A stretch of 64,000 nt of DNA from contig NZ_JAUTBF010000001.1 in assembly GCF_030818955.1 (NCBI RefSeq), positions 3,162,001 through 3,226,000 of the forward strand, written 5' to 3'. Below are positions 52,690-62,310 of this stretch, piece by piece. The stretch comes from Microbacterium trichothecenolyticum (lineage in GTDB: Bacteria; Actinomycetota; Actinomycetes; Actinomycetales; Microbacteriaceae). Position 1 is the first letter of the stretch. Each line of letters starts with the position of its first letter. Both the position numbers and the translations under genes were made by a program. Below the pieces are notes generated by a model, which searched no databases, was not told where the DNA came from, and was given only the letters and a program-made list of their open reading frames with translations.

Positions 52690-54507
52690 TCAACTCAGCC
52701 CTCCGCCCGGCGATGTGTGGGTGAGGTCGCACGACACTTCGACAACAGGGTCGATTGAACTGTTCGCCGTAGGGGTCACGAGAGCTTCAGCATCGACAGC
52801 GCTCGAGGTTCCGCGAACGGTCACGGTCACCTCGGTCGCTGCGGCGGGCTGCAGGTCGGAGCTGAAGGTCATCACGTCCCGTCCTTCCAGCACACTGCTG
52901 GTGAACGGACTTTCCGTTGGCGACGTGGAGGAGACGATCTCGAAGCCCTCGGGGAGCAACACGTTCGCGACAACCCGCGCTGTTCCCGGTGCGACCCTGT
53001 AGACGCCGCCTCCGGTGATGTACCAAGGCAGGGTCGTTCCGGCATCGATGGGAGCGGTGTTCGTCAACTTCACATGAAGTACGAGTTGACGCACCCCTTT
53101 CTGCCCCGTCGCCTGACAGGCCGCCCAGGCCAGAGACACCTCGGGCACCACGTAGTAGCTCATCTTGGAGCCGGTGCCGTCGTTCAGGTAGACGCCGAAC
53201 CGGGCGTGGCGCTCATCGGTTACAGGGAGTAGGCCGGCAATAGTCGAGCCATCGAGGATGGCCTGTTCGTTGGGCTCTTTACTCCATATGTACAACCGGT
53301 GCTCGGCGCCTGCGCGTCCTAGTGCAGCAACTAGCTCCGGGGCGGATGCCTGGCTGTTCAGAAGCGCTTGGAAGACGGCGCCGGTGGCGGCCGTGAAGAA
53401 CGCGTCCTGCTGCTCTGGCGACTCGTAGCGCAAATACACCTCGTTCAGGAGGAGAGCCGCCGCGTTCTCTGCGGTCAAGGTATCGCCCGACGCGATCGGC
53501 ACTGGCCCGGTCGCTCGCAGGAGGTAAGAAAGCGCGACCGGATCGACCGCGAGAACTCCGTCTACGTCGACCCCGGTCGCCGACAAGTACATTTCGCGTG
53601 CGCTCGCTCCGACGACCGAGAAGTCGGGAACTTGGGTGAGATTGTGGAAGTACCGTGCGGGTTTTGTGCCGTAGAGATCGGTGATCTGCTTCGGAAGGTC
53701 GACGACAGGTCCGTCGAAACTCTGCGACAAAGAAGTGGCGGACTCGGTTCGCACGAGCGAGACCGCGCCGTCCACGGTCTTGAGGAGAATCGCCGTGCCC
53801 GAGATTCCCCCCAGCGAGCGCCATTCCGCGTTGTTCTGCACGAGCACGAGGTATTCCCGTTCGCCCTTCCCGCCCAGCATGGAGGGGAGCAGATGCGACG
53901 TGCGTGCGAGAGTGTCGATAGACCCCGCTGTTTGCTCGAAGACCTCGATGGCTCGATTAACCGCGGAATCAACGATTCCGACGAGAGGAGTGCGATTGAT
54001 CGCGCGGACGGCGTCCGTCGCGGCGGAGGCACTACGCGAGGCTTCGTCGGCGGGTCCGGCGATGTTCGACAGCGCATTTGGGTCTATGCGTCCATTGACA
54101 GGTCTGAGCGAGTCCACTTTCACGCCCTGAGCAGCCGTGGCTAGCGGTAACAGGCTTCGACCGAGGAGTTGATCCATCGATGCGGCGAGCGTGCTGAAGG
54201 CTTCAAGCTGTGGCCCAACCCACGGGGTGAGCGAGGCAAGAGTCCACACCGGGTCTGACGTAAGTTCTCGTGCTTCCGCCGCTTCCGATGCGAGTCTGGC
54301 AATCGTCGGTGAGGCTGCGGACGGATCGGCTGCCACGTCCATAGCGCTGCGACTGGCCTCGCTTTGAACACGCGCGAGATGCTGGTAGGCGAGCGTACCG
54401 CGCACACCGACCCAGAGGGCTATTGAAACGGCAACCAGCATCAAAGTGGCGAGCGTCCACGCGAAAACTCGACCTGCGGTCTTCATCTGCGGGGAAAGAA
54501 CGCTCAT
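52690..54507 (-). CDS. DUF4012 membrane-anchored protein (exopolysaccharide locus)
   Basis: 605 residues: one N-terminal membrane helix (~10-32), a helical segment (~35-190), then the DUF4012 core with LVLVQNNAEWRSLGGISGTA (~235-255), which is the family hallmark. The C-terminal half is beta-rich. DUF4012 proteins are common in actinobacterial polysaccharide loci, with unknown function. GAGGTG precedes the ATG at 54507. It lies 111 bp downstream of the tyrosine kinase gene on the same strand, probably one transcript. Confidence 0.88.
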   Translation of the reverse strand: MSVLSPQMKTAGRVFAWTLATLMLVAVSIALWVGVRGTLAYQHLARVQSEASRSAMDVAADPSAASPTIARLASEAAEARELTSDPVWTLASLTPWVGPQLEAFSTLAASMDQLLGRSLLPLATAAQGVKVDSLRPVNGRIDPNALSNIAGPADEASRSASAATDAVRAINRTPLVGIVDSAVNRAIEVFEQTAGSIDTLARTSHLLPSMLGGKGEREYLVLVQNNAEWRSLGGISGTAILLKTVDGAVSLVRTESATSLSQSFDGPVVDLPKQITDLYGTKPARYFHNLTQVPDFSVVGASAREMYLSATGVDVDGVLAVDPVALSYLLRATGPVPIASGDTLTAENAAALLLNEVYLRYESPEQQDAFFTAATGAVFQALLNSQASAPELVAALGRAGAEHRLYIWSKEPNEQAILDGSTIAGLLPVTDERHARFGVYLNDGTGSKMSYYVVPEVSLAWAACQATGQKGVRQLVLHVKLTNTAPIDAGTTLPWYITGGGVYRVAPGTARVVANVLLPEGFEIVSSTSPTESPFTSSVLEGRDVMTFSSDLQPAAATEVTVTVRGTSSAVDAEALVTPTANSSIDPVVEVSCDLTHTSPGGGLS

Positions 54508-54618
54508 TTCAGCACCTCGCATCTCACCCAGCTCGGACGGTCGCGCGGGGTCCACACATGCCAACAATTCCGCTCTCGATCCGCGGGGCAGACAGAGTAT
54601 GCAGACCAGTTCGCTGGT

Positions 54619-56106
54619 TCACTCACGGCGCTTTGAGCGAGTGCTGTCACGGCGACGAGACCGCGCGGAGCGGCTCCGGCCGTTGTCGATCGGAGAGAGG
54701 AGACCCTCAATGTGTTCGGCCGCGGTCGCAGTTTCCACCTCGTCGACCGTCTCGCGGTAGCCGTATCCGTAGCCATAGCCCGCGTAGTAGGCATCTGGCC
54801 CGCGCGTTGGGACCATCGTCATAACAAAACCGGCCAGCTTGGAACCGACCGTGTTCAGAGCCGCTGTCGCGAGGGTCAGCTGATGCCGAGTCGTTCGACC
54901 GGCCGAAACTACCATCAGAGCGCCACTCGTCGCGCGCGAGAGGATGGCGGCGTCGGTGACAGGCAGCAAAGGAGGGGCGTCACACAGAACGACGTCGAAC
55001 TCTCTCTCAAGGCTTGAAAGAAGGCTGTTCATCTGGTCGGAACCCAGGAGTTCGCTGGGGTTCGGCGGAATCTTCCCAGCGGGCAGCACCCATAGAGTTC
55101 TACCGCCCCACGGCAGCATTACGTCGTCAAGGGACGCGCGACCTATGAGCACGTCGGTCAGCCCCGCCCCTCCTTCAATGCTCAGGTACTCCGCTACCTT
55201 TGGCTTTCTGAGGTCGGTGTCGATCAGCGCAACGCGCTTCCCGGCATCCGCGAGCGCGACTGCAAGATTGATGGTGGTGGTCGATTTGCCCTCGCTCGGC
55301 ATCGAGCTGGTGACTACGAAGCTTGATCGGCCACCCATGTCGAGGAACTGCAGGTTTGTACGAAGCGCGCGAAATGACTCTGCCCGAGGGCTGAGAGGAT
55401 CGGCGTGGACGATGAGAGGTCGGTCTTTCGCCTTCGCGTCGTATGCAATCGAACCCATTCCCGGGGCGCCGGTGATCTGCTCGGCTTCGCGCGGATTGCG
55501 AACGCGGTTATCTAGTCGCGTTCGTACAACTGCTGTGACAGCGCCAGCAGCTAAGCCGAAGATTGTGCCGAGCACAAGGTTGACAGTGACATTGGGGCTG
55601 GACGGAGTTGTTGACGGCTGAGCATCGCGCACCCGGCTGAGACGCACAGGGCTGACACCATTTGCTGTAGAAGGCTCCAGTTGCGGAACCGTCGCGGACA
55701 GGCTTGCCGCAACTGCGTTCGCGATGTTGGCGGCGGTCGACGGATCGGGGTCGGTAGCGGTGATCGTGATGAGAGTCGAGTTCAACGCTGCTGATGCGCT
55801 GACCACTTGTGCCAATCTGTCTGCCGTCGTGGCGAGACCCATCTCTGCGATGACGCGGTCGAGAACGGCCGGCGTCGTCGCGAGGCCGACGTACGTGTTG
55901 ATGCGCGCCTGTGTGAAGCTCGATCCTTGCTGAAGTTCTGCTGCAGTGCTACCGCCCTGCGTCGACACGAAAACTGTGCTCGTTGACTCATAGAGTGGCG
56001 TGCGGGTGAGCGTGTACCCCGTGGCTACGCCGAGGCCAATGAGAGTCAACAGGACTATCACGAGCCAGTTTTTGCGAAGAACGCGGATGTAGTCGCTGGG
56101 CTCCAT
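54619..56106 (-). CDS. Polysaccharide biosynthesis tyrosine autokinase (Wzc/CpsD-like)
   Basis: 495 residues. Wzz-type chain-length domain with helices ~14-33 and ~175-195. Cytoplasmic BY-kinase: Walker A at 266-276 (SSMPSEGKSTT), A' VALIDTDLR (292-300) and Walker B VVLCDAPPL (372-380). The C-terminal Tyr cluster (440-450, YYAGYGYGYGY) is the autophosphorylation site. It controls length and export of an exopolysaccharide. The ATG at 56106 starts MEPSDYIRVLRKNW as in relatives. Confidence 0.95.
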   Translation of the reverse strand: MEPSDYIRVLRKNWLVIVLLTLIGLGVATGYTLTRTPLYESTSTVFVSTQGGSTAAELQQGSSFTQARINTYVGLATTPAVLDRVIAEMGLATTADRLAQVVSASAALNSTLITITATDPDPSTAANIANAVAASLSATVPQLEPSTANGVSPVRLSRVRDAQPSTTPSSPNVTVNLVLGTIFGLAAGAVTAVVRTRLDNRVRNPREAEQITGAPGMGSIAYDAKAKDRPLIVHADPLSPRAESFRALRTNLQFLDMGGRSSFVVTSSMPSEGKSTTTINLAVALADAGKRVALIDTDLRKPKVAEYLSIEGGAGLTDVLIGRASLDDVMLPWGGRTLWVLPAGKIPPNPSELLGSDQMNSLLSSLEREFDVVLCDAPPLLPVTDAAILSRATSGALMVVSAGRTTRHQLTLATAALNTVGSKLAGFVMTMVPTRGPDAYYAGYGYGYGYRETVDEVETATAAEHIEGLLSPIDNGRSRSARSRRRDSTRSKRRE

Positions 56107-56253
56107 GGTGCCTCTCGAAGACGCGATGATGACCTGCTGCGTTAGGTCTCGGAATCGTGCTCAGTCTTACACACAGAATGTTTCGAGCTCGCGTTGAGCG
56201 CGTATTCCACCGTCTTCTTCGCCTCGCCCAGCGTGTGCCGATACATTGGCCGA

Positions 56254-57078
56254 GTGTCCGATTCCCTCAGCGATCCTGCTACCTCTCGCCGTGCAGATGG
56301 CGGCTCGGCATCTCCATGGGATTCCGTAAAGTCATCGGATGACCACGGCGCACGCAAGCGACGTAGGCAGCGTCTCGATTGGCGTGAAGGGGGTCGGTCG
56401 CTGCGTCCATGGGATGCGACGGTCCTTGCGATCGTGCTCGCGGGTGTAGGCGCTGGGCTCATCGGTGCCTATTTTGCGGCCCGTATCTCGGTGCCCTGGG
56501 CACCGTTCGCTTCGACGATTGCATTGTGGTTGGGCCTGCTCGCGGCAATCAGCTTCGCGTTAGCGCGCGCACAGCCCGCTGGACTGTTTCGATTCAGATC
56601 TATCGATCTGTTGTGGGGGATCGGTCTCGGGCTGGGCCTGCGACTCGTGCAGGGCTTGTTGAGCGGTTCTCACGCGACTGCCTTTCCCTCGATGACGCCA
56701 TCGGAAGGGTTTCCAGAGCACGCCTGGTGGATCGCCACGGTGCTCTCCGCCGGTCTGTTCGCCCCCCTCATCGAGGAGACCATGTTCCGTGGCGTGCTTC
56801 TTGTCGCAGTGTACGGCCTCCTCTTTCGCGGCCTGGGCGGTTTCGCGGCGAGCGTGACGGCCGTGCTGTGCTCTGCGGGCTCGTTCGTGCTGCTTCACGC
56901 AGCGTTCACTGAGTTGGCGCTCGCGAGCGGCGTGCAGCTGTTCATCGTGGGAACTACATGCGCGCTCATCGTGATCTTTACCGGCCGTCTAGCGGGCGCG
57001 GTGCTCGCGCACATCGTTTACAACGTGACTTTCCTGGTACTGGCAGTGCTCGGAACGGCACTCGGGAGTGTCTCCTAG
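56254..57078 (+). CDS. CPBP (CAAX-type) intramembrane metalloprotease
   Basis: 274 residues with a charged N-terminus and about seven helices. Motif 1 EETMFRG contains Glu174-Glu175 and Arg179; His215 in LLHAAF is motif 2; an H-N pair lies in AHIVYNVTF. These are the Abi/CPBP glutamic metalloprotease residues. The GTG at 56254 is chosen; a TTG at 56194 is possible. Transcribed away from the kinase gene, with a 147-bp gap. Substrate unknown. Confidence 0.85.
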   Translation: MSDSLSDPATSRRADGGSASPWDSVKSSDDHGARKRRRQRLDWREGGRSLRPWDATVLAIVLAGVGAGLIGAYFAARISVPWAPFASTIALWLGLLAAISFALARAQPAGLFRFRSIDLLWGIGLGLGLRLVQGLLSGSHATAFPSMTPSEGFPEHAWWIATVLSAGLFAPLIEETMFRGVLLVAVYGLLFRGLGGFAASVTAVLCSAGSFVLLHAAFTELALASGVQLFIVGTTCALIVIFTGRLAGAVLAHIVYNVTFLVLAVLGTALGSVS

Positions 57079-57368
57079 GAGCGAGTCGGCCGGCGGCCAA
57101 TCGACTCTTGAAAGCGGACGAGGTACCCGTCGGGGTCGGTGACGAGGAACTGTTGGACGCCCGCCTCGGTGTCCTCGTCGATGAGGTACCACATCGTCTC
57201 GGGTTCCATGAAAAGCGGATGATTCGCTTCTCGCAGGGCGGCGATGATCGGCGCGATTCGCGGCACGTTGATCTGGAAGTTGATTCCCCGACCCAGAGGT
57301 GATTCCAGCGGCCCCGTCACCCAGTTCCGGCCAACGGGTCTGCTGTACGGATAGGTGACAGGGGTTAG

Positions 57369-58232
57369 TCAGGCCGCGAGGGCCAGGGTCTTGGTCATCA
57401 TTGTCTCGAACTCGACCGGGGTCAAACGGCCGAGACGGTCTTGCCGACGGCGTCGGTGGTAGGTTCGCTCGATCCAGGTGACGATCGCGATGCGCAGCTG
57501 TTCGCGGGTGGTCCAGGAGCGTCGGTTGAGGACGTTCTTCTGCAGGAGCGAGAAGAACGACTCCATGGCGGCGTTGTCGCCCGCAGCTCCCACTCTGCCC
57601 ATCGATCCGACCATGCGGTGACGGGCCAGGGCGCGGATTGCCTTCCGGGAGCGAAATTGACTGCCCCTGTCGGAATGTACGACGCAACCGGCGACGTTCC
57701 CGCGCAGAGCGGCGGCGTTGTCGATCGCGTTGACGACGAGACGGGACTTCATCCGGGAGTCGATCGAGTAGCCGACGATCTTGCCCGAGAAGACGTCCTT
57801 GATCGCGCAGAGGTAGAGCTTGCCCTCGCCGGTGTGATGCTCGGTGATGTCGGTCAGCCAGAGCCGGTTCGGCGCGTCCGCAATGAACTCGCGTTGGACG
57901 AGGTCGTCGTGAACAGGAGGGCCGGCCTTGCGGCCTTTCCCGCGGGCGCGTTTCTTGCCAAACGCCGACCACCAGCCGTTCTCCGACGTAATACGCCATG
58001 CGGTCCGGTCGGACATCGCCTCCCCGGCGTCGCGGGCCTCATCGGCGAGGAGGCGGTGTCCGAACTCGGGGTCGTCGCGGTGCGCGTCGAACAGCGCGTT
58101 CGCGCGAAATGCCTCCACCAGCTCCGCGTTGGTGATGGGGTTGGCGAGCCAGCGGTAGTAGGGCTGGCGGGCGAGCTTGAGGACCCGGCACGTCACCGTG
58201 ACGGGGATCCCGTCACCGGCGAGCTCTTTCAC
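57369..58232 (-). CDS. IS3-family transposase OrfB
   Basis: 287 residues with an rve integrase core: Asp in WLTDITEHHTGEGKLYL, Asp in VVHSDRGSQF and Glu in AAMESFFSLLQ, the complete DDE triad. Starts with GTG overlapping the orfA stop; the functional product is probably an OrfAB fusion formed by -1 slippage at the AAAA in GGGAAAAGG just before. Confidence 0.93.
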   Translation of the reverse strand: MKELAGDGIPVTVTCRVLKLARQPYYRWLANPITNAELVEAFRANALFDAHRDDPEFGHRLLADEARDAGEAMSDRTAWRITSENGWWSAFGKKRARGKGRKAGPPVHDDLVQREFIADAPNRLWLTDITEHHTGEGKLYLCAIKDVFSGKIVGYSIDSRMKSRLVVNAIDNAAALRGNVAGCVVHSDRGSQFRSRKAIRALARHRMVGSMGRVGAAGDNAAMESFFSLLQKNVLNRRSWTTREQLRIAIVTWIERTYHRRRRQDRLGRLTPVEFETMMTKTLALAA

Positions 58233-58546
58233 GAGCGGGTAGAGCCTTTTCCCGGCAGATGCGCCTGCGACAGATACGCCGTCGCCCGTCGCAGCACCTC
58301 GACCTCCTGCTCCAGCAGCCGGTTGCGCGCCCGCAGTTCGCGGACCTCGGCGTCTCGGTTAGTTGGCGACGGAGCACCGGTATCGGCAGCGGTCTTCTCG
58401 GCGCGGGAGCGGGCGAGCCACTTCGTGAGGGTCATCGGGTGGACCCCGAAGTCGGCGGCGATTCGCTCGATCGTCACACCGGGCTCACGGTTCTCGGCGA
58501 CACGCACCACGTCGTCGCGGAACTCCTTCGGATAAGGCTTGGGCAC
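58229..58546 (-). CDS. IS3-family transposase OrfA
   Basis: 105 residues with a helix-turn-helix (EFRDDVVRVAENREPGVTIE, then IAADFGVHPMTLTKWLARSR) and a leucine-zipper-like coiled coil (LRARNRLLEQEVEVLRRA). It binds the IS ends. GGAAGGA precedes the GTG at 58546. Confidence 0.92.
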   Translation of the reverse strand: MPKPYPKEFRDDVVRVAENREPGVTIERIAADFGVHPMTLTKWLARSRAEKTAADTGAPSPTNRDAEVRELRARNRLLEQEVEVLRRATAYLSQAHLPGKGSTRS

Positions 58547-58854
58547 GATGGCATCCTTCCAGGCCCGTCCTGCGGGGCAAGCCAGATCAGATGTCACCTA
58601 TCCGTGCAGCAGACCCAACACCGCGTTGCTCGAGCATGATGTGTGCGGACCCGAGGGAGATGTAGGCGAAGCCCTCCTCCTGGCGTTGGTAGGTGATCCA
58701 GAAACCGCAGAGCCCGCACCAGAACTCGATGCTCTTCGACACGTCGCCGACCAGAAGCTCAGGCACCAGTGCGGGGAGAGTTGGCGAGTCGCTCACTCAC
58801 TCATCGTCGCAGACCATCAAGGTGACGTAGCCGGGGCGTCTTTGCGCGGAGCAC

Positions 58855-58951
58855 GAGGCCGCCACGATAGGTCAAGGCGGGTGTCGGATCGGTCGGCGGG
58901 CTCGGGGATTACCGGAATGAGGCCCTGAGAGCGCAGCTGCTCACGAATCAT
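58855..58951 (-). pseudogene. IS5-family transposase remnant
   Basis: About 32 codons reading MIREQLRSQGLIPVIPEPAD and on to RLDLSWRPRAPR match the IRxxLRRRGIxAVIPEPADQ segment of IS5 transposases, including the intact one at 22.7 kb. No ends or other domains remain. Confidence 0.6.
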
Positions 58952-59648
58952 CGCCCCATTCCGTCGCAGCCCCGAGGGAGGCTTGATGTAGCACCGGGTT
59001 CGGCCTGCCTGCGGAGGCTCGCGAGTGTTGATCGTCCTCGCCAACCTTCGGATTATCGCGCCCCAGCGACGTACTGGAGTCAGGGACCCCAAGACCAAAA
59101 AGGACGTCCGGGTTCTGAAACACCACTCTCTTGCCTCGAGGGCGGTACGAAACCCTGAGCCGATCTGTTTTCTCGCGGACAAACAGATCATCGTGTCCCC
59201 GTCGTACGCCTTACTGACTGCACGGCCGCAGATGCCCGCTATCTTTGGCGGATGCGACATCACCAGAAGCAGGACAGGGCGCAGACTCTAATGAGTCCCC
59301 CAGATGCCGTAGGGTGCCTGAACGGGGCGGGGGTAGGCTTCGATCAAGCATTAGGTCGGAGGGGAGCGGTGAGCGTTTACTCGGGTTCTACGGGCAGGAC
59401 AGCCGCCGCGATGACGACGGTGTTCGTCCTCGGTCTCACCGTTCTTTCAGGTCGCATACGTGGGATCGCACTCGTTCGGGCGAAGCACAAATCGAGCTAC
59501 GTCCTGCTCGCTGTAGTCGGAATGCGCCTTGGCTGCCCCCTCAGCCGCTCGTACAATTTTTCGGTCGCCACGTTTTGAGTCGATGGCATTCCTGGGCATT
59601 TGAGCCTCTTTGGGCCATCTCAACTCTCTTAGATTGCGAAGGTTTTTG
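58952..59648. other. Gene-free stretch before the polymerase gene
   Basis: Open frames on both strands are short and lack recognisable domains; codon bias is weak. The plus-strand frame 59025-59291 and the frame 59252-59578 have no family. Together with the IS5 remnant it looks like decayed mobile DNA. GC falls towards the right end. Confidence 0.5.
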
Positions 59649-60941
59649 ATGACCGATTGGGTTGTTCAGTTTGCTGTCGTCTTGTACTTGGTGGGGCCAC
59701 TCATATTAATATGGGTGTTGCGAGGTGCTTTCCAAATTGTTGCTTTGTCGCCTGTCATTATCGTGGTCTCGATCTTCGCCATAGTTGGCGTTTTGGGATT
59801 TTTGATATCCCCATACACGACATATGCTGGCGGTGTCAGCATTATCGTTCAGTTGACGGCGCGGCAGAATTTGGAAACCGGCCTGATTTTCGGCACGACA
59901 TCGTGGCTAATTTTGATCGGTGCGCTCGCGAGTATATATATCCCAAATGTTCGTACGGTGAGAGTTCAGCCTCGCCCGTTGGATCTCTCCGGGTCGGCGC
60001 AGGTTGCTGCCCTTGCTCTAGCGGCGATCCCGATAGTCATGCTGGTTGCACCGATCGGGCTTGGTATCTTCTATCGGAGCAGCTACCTGACAGGAGAGGG
60101 TGGGGGCGCGTTTAGCGTGGCGCAGCAATTAGCGCTCGCTTCAGGCGCCGTGTTCGGCTTCGTGTCCATCTCCGGCACCAGGGCACTTCGAGTGACGGCA
60201 CTGTGTCTAGCGGTCGTGTGCGGGGTGGCTCTATTTTCATTAGGCTCGCGGCGGCTCGCGATGCTGCCCGTGGCAGTTGCTTTCGGCGCAATCTTGGCGA
60301 GGCCAAGAAAGGGGGGTAAGTATCTCGCTACTGGTCTCGCTGTTGCCGGCGTCCTTCTCCCGCTGCCTCTGTACTTGAGGTCCTCGTCGTTGCATGGTCT
60401 TTTGCCATATGTCGCCCAACTGGGAACTTTCAACATCGCTCAGATTGACTGGTTAGCCACTCTGAATAATGTGATCGTGGCGTTTCCTATAACGGGTGCA
60501 ACCGTGTTTCAGACTCCGCCTATTCCCATGGAATATTTCTGGATCAGCATCAATCCACTACCCGGGGAGGTTGCGGGATTTTACGGTATTACGCAGAATC
60601 TCGGCCTCAATCAAATAACCCCATACTCAACTATTGGTGAAGTCTGGAATCATGGAGCGGGTGTATCTATCCTCTTTTGGTTGGTCATCGGACTAACTCT
60701 GGGTATTCTTGAGCGCGCGGTAGGACAGTGGCTGCGAACGCGATACAGCTTTGTGGGGCTGGGGCTTGTGGTCTTGAGTGCCTTGTATGCTGTGACGTCT
60801 CTGCAGTACAACTTGCGATCCTCTACGCGGATGCTTGTATATGCAGGCGTCATTGCCTTGATTGTGCATCTAGTAAGTGATCGCGAGTCGCGACGCAGGG
60901 ATGAAGGTCCTAAAGGGATCGCCGACGCTCGACTGACTTGA
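59649..60941 (+). CDS. Wzy-like oligosaccharide repeat-unit polymerase
   Basis: 430 residues with about eleven hydrophobic helices and a large external loop (~280-340, VFQTPPIPMEYFWISINPLP to PYSTIGEVWNHG), the layout of O-antigen/exopolysaccharide polymerases. Sequence identity to any single family is weak, as usual for Wzy. GAAGG lies before the ATG at 59649. GC content is clearly lower than in the rest of the window and codon use is relaxed, suggesting acquisition with the sugar locus. Convergent with the glycosyltransferase gene. Confidence 0.75.
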   Translation: MTDWVVQFAVVLYLVGPLILIWVLRGAFQIVALSPVIIVVSIFAIVGVLGFLISPYTTYAGGVSIIVQLTARQNLETGLIFGTTSWLILIGALASIYIPNVRTVRVQPRPLDLSGSAQVAALALAAIPIVMLVAPIGLGIFYRSSYLTGEGGGAFSVAQQLALASGAVFGFVSISGTRALRVTALCLAVVCGVALFSLGSRRLAMLPVAVAFGAILARPRKGGKYLATGLAVAGVLLPLPLYLRSSSLHGLLPYVAQLGTFNIAQIDWLATLNNVIVAFPITGATVFQTPPIPMEYFWISINPLPGEVAGFYGITQNLGLNQITPYSTIGEVWNHGAGVSILFWLVIGLTLGILERAVGQWLRTRYSFVGLGLVVLSALYAVTSLQYNLRSSTRMLVYAGVIALIVHLVSDRESRRRDEGPKGIADARLT

Positions 60942-60999
60942 GGAACATTCTTCAGTCGTGAAGCTAGCAAACAAGCGCCGACTGTAGCGAGTACGACGC

Positions 61000-62310
61000 C
61001 TACGCAGCACTATCTCGCGCTAGATCATCGATGAAGGATGAGACGCGGACCTCATACGATTGCCAAGTGTACTTACTCGCTGTCCTAGTAGCGTGGTGCC
61101 CGACCCTCAGCGCTATTGATCGATCATCATAAATCCTGGATATCACCTGCGCTATCTCTACTGATGAGCCGGCTTGCACTATCCAGCCGTCTCGGTCGTG
61201 CGCGACTATGTCACTACCAAATGTTCTATCGGAGAGGATAACTGGGGTGCCCGACTGCATGGCTTCAATCGCAACCAGCCCAAACCCCTCGGCGAGACTT
61301 GGTAGGGCTAGAACATCCGCCGATGCCATCAGGCGTGCAAGTTTGTGACGTGGCATGGGGCCAAAGAACTCTGTATTTGAATACTTCTTCTCGATAAAAG
61401 TTCTCGTCTCGCTTGATATCGGCCCGGCAATGGTCAGGCCTGCAACCTTCGGGCCCAGTTCTCGAATCGCGTCGAGAAGGTAGAATATTCCTTTACGTTG
61501 ATTCACCTGCCCTGCAAAGATCACGCGAATTGGGCCGGAGCGATTATTTTTCTTGGAAAAACTATCTCGCATCTCAGCCTCATCTAACAATCCTGGGTCC
61601 GCGCCAAGGCTCATCACCTCTACTCGAGCTGCGGAAACTCCACTTTCGATGAAAGTTCTCTTGGCGAATGAGCTAGGGACAATAATCTTGTCGGCCAGGG
61701 ATATTTCCTCCTCGAGGACATCGCGGCGCTGAGCGGTCAAGTCATGTCCTTGTAAGAAGCGCGCCCATTCAGGGTTGAGAAGGGCTTCCTCGGATAAGAA
61801 ATTCTTCATCCAATCATGATGAGCAATCGGATACAGGAGAACTCGATACGAGTCGTGTGCGGCACGGAATGCCCCCAAGGCGGACGTGTATTGTCCGACA
61901 ACGACATCTGGCCGGTGTCGGGTGACCCACTTCTCGGATGCAGAACGAAAGCGCTGCATCCGCATCTCGATCTGATCCTCGGTTGCCCCTTGCGCTCCCA
62001 AAGGAAGATGCTCGCGAAGTGCCTGGACCCTGGCTTTCCCGATGACGCGGAATCGAGCGATATCAGTCGGAAGTTGGCGCCTGAGCAGGGTTTCGGAGGT
62101 GCTTCTGTGCAGGCTTCCAGCTGCCTTCGCGGCCCTCATGATGAGCGCGTCGGAATGCCAAGTGGTCGATGTGAGGTAGTCGCACCGGCCGCGTAGGCGC
62201 TGGATCGCCGACGCCCAATACACAGGTTCCGGGTGCGTACCAGAATTTAGAACGACTGATCTGCCGTTGCCCGCGATCGAGTCGAGCAGAGCTTCATTGT
62301 TAGCACTCAT
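61000..62310 (-). CDS. Family 4 glycosyltransferase
   Basis: 436 residues, GT-B fold. The C-terminal domain has IRVIFAGQVNQRKGIFYLLDAI and LALPSLAEGFGLVAIEAMQS, with the EX7E-type pair Glu...Glu of GT4 enzymes. The N-terminal acceptor domain is variable. Cytoplasmic; adds a sugar to the lipid-linked repeat unit. The ATG at 62310 overlaps the flippase stop by four bases. Lower GC like its neighbours. The donor sugar cannot be predicted. Confidence 0.9.
   Translation of the reverse strand: MSANNEALLDSIAGNGRSVVLNSGTHPEPVYWASAIQRLRGRCDYLTSTTWHSDALIMRAAKAAGSLHRSTSETLLRRQLPTDIARFRVIGKARVQALREHLPLGAQGATEDQIEMRMQRFRSASEKWVTRHRPDVVVGQYTSALGAFRAAHDSYRVLLYPIAHHDWMKNFLSEEALLNPEWARFLQGHDLTAQRRDVLEEEISLADKIIVPSSFAKRTFIESGVSAARVEVMSLGADPGLLDEAEMRDSFSKKNNRSGPIRVIFAGQVNQRKGIFYLLDAIRELGPKVAGLTIAGPISSETRTFIEKKYSNTEFFGPMPRHKLARLMASADVLALPSLAEGFGLVAIEAMQSGTPVILSDRTFGSDIVAHDRDGWIVQAGSSVEIAQVISRIYDDRSIALRVGHHATRTASKYTWQSYEVRVSSFIDDLARDSAA

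Larger units (their letters stand above)
57336..58616 (-). mobile_element. IS3-family insertion sequence, 1281 bp
   Basis: Terminal inverted repeats of about 25 bp with one mismatch: both ends start GGGTCTGCTG, then (T or C)ACGGATAGGTGACA. A 3-bp direct repeat AAC flanks it (57333-57335 and 58617-58619). Contains orfA and orfB in -1 register. Appears complete and potentially active. Confidence 0.95.
57075..58796 (-). pseudogene. Glyoxalase/bleomycin-resistance gene split by an IS3 element
   Basis: The N-terminal part (58796 to 58617, PALVPELLVGDVSKSIEFWC to IMLEQRGV) and C-terminal part (57332 to 57075, GRNWVTGPLESPLGRGINFQ to FLVTDPDGYLVRFQES) join in frame when the 1281-bp element and one copy of its AAC target duplication are removed. 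This gives a 145-residue single-domain VOC protein. Both halves are undamaged, so the insertion is recent. Neither half alone is likely to fold. The coding strand overlaps the protease gene end by four bases. Confidence 0.9.

Noticed and set aside
59252..59578. A 108-residue plus-strand frame before the polymerase gene
   Set aside because: No ribosome site, weak codon bias and no domain; other frames of equal quality overlap it.
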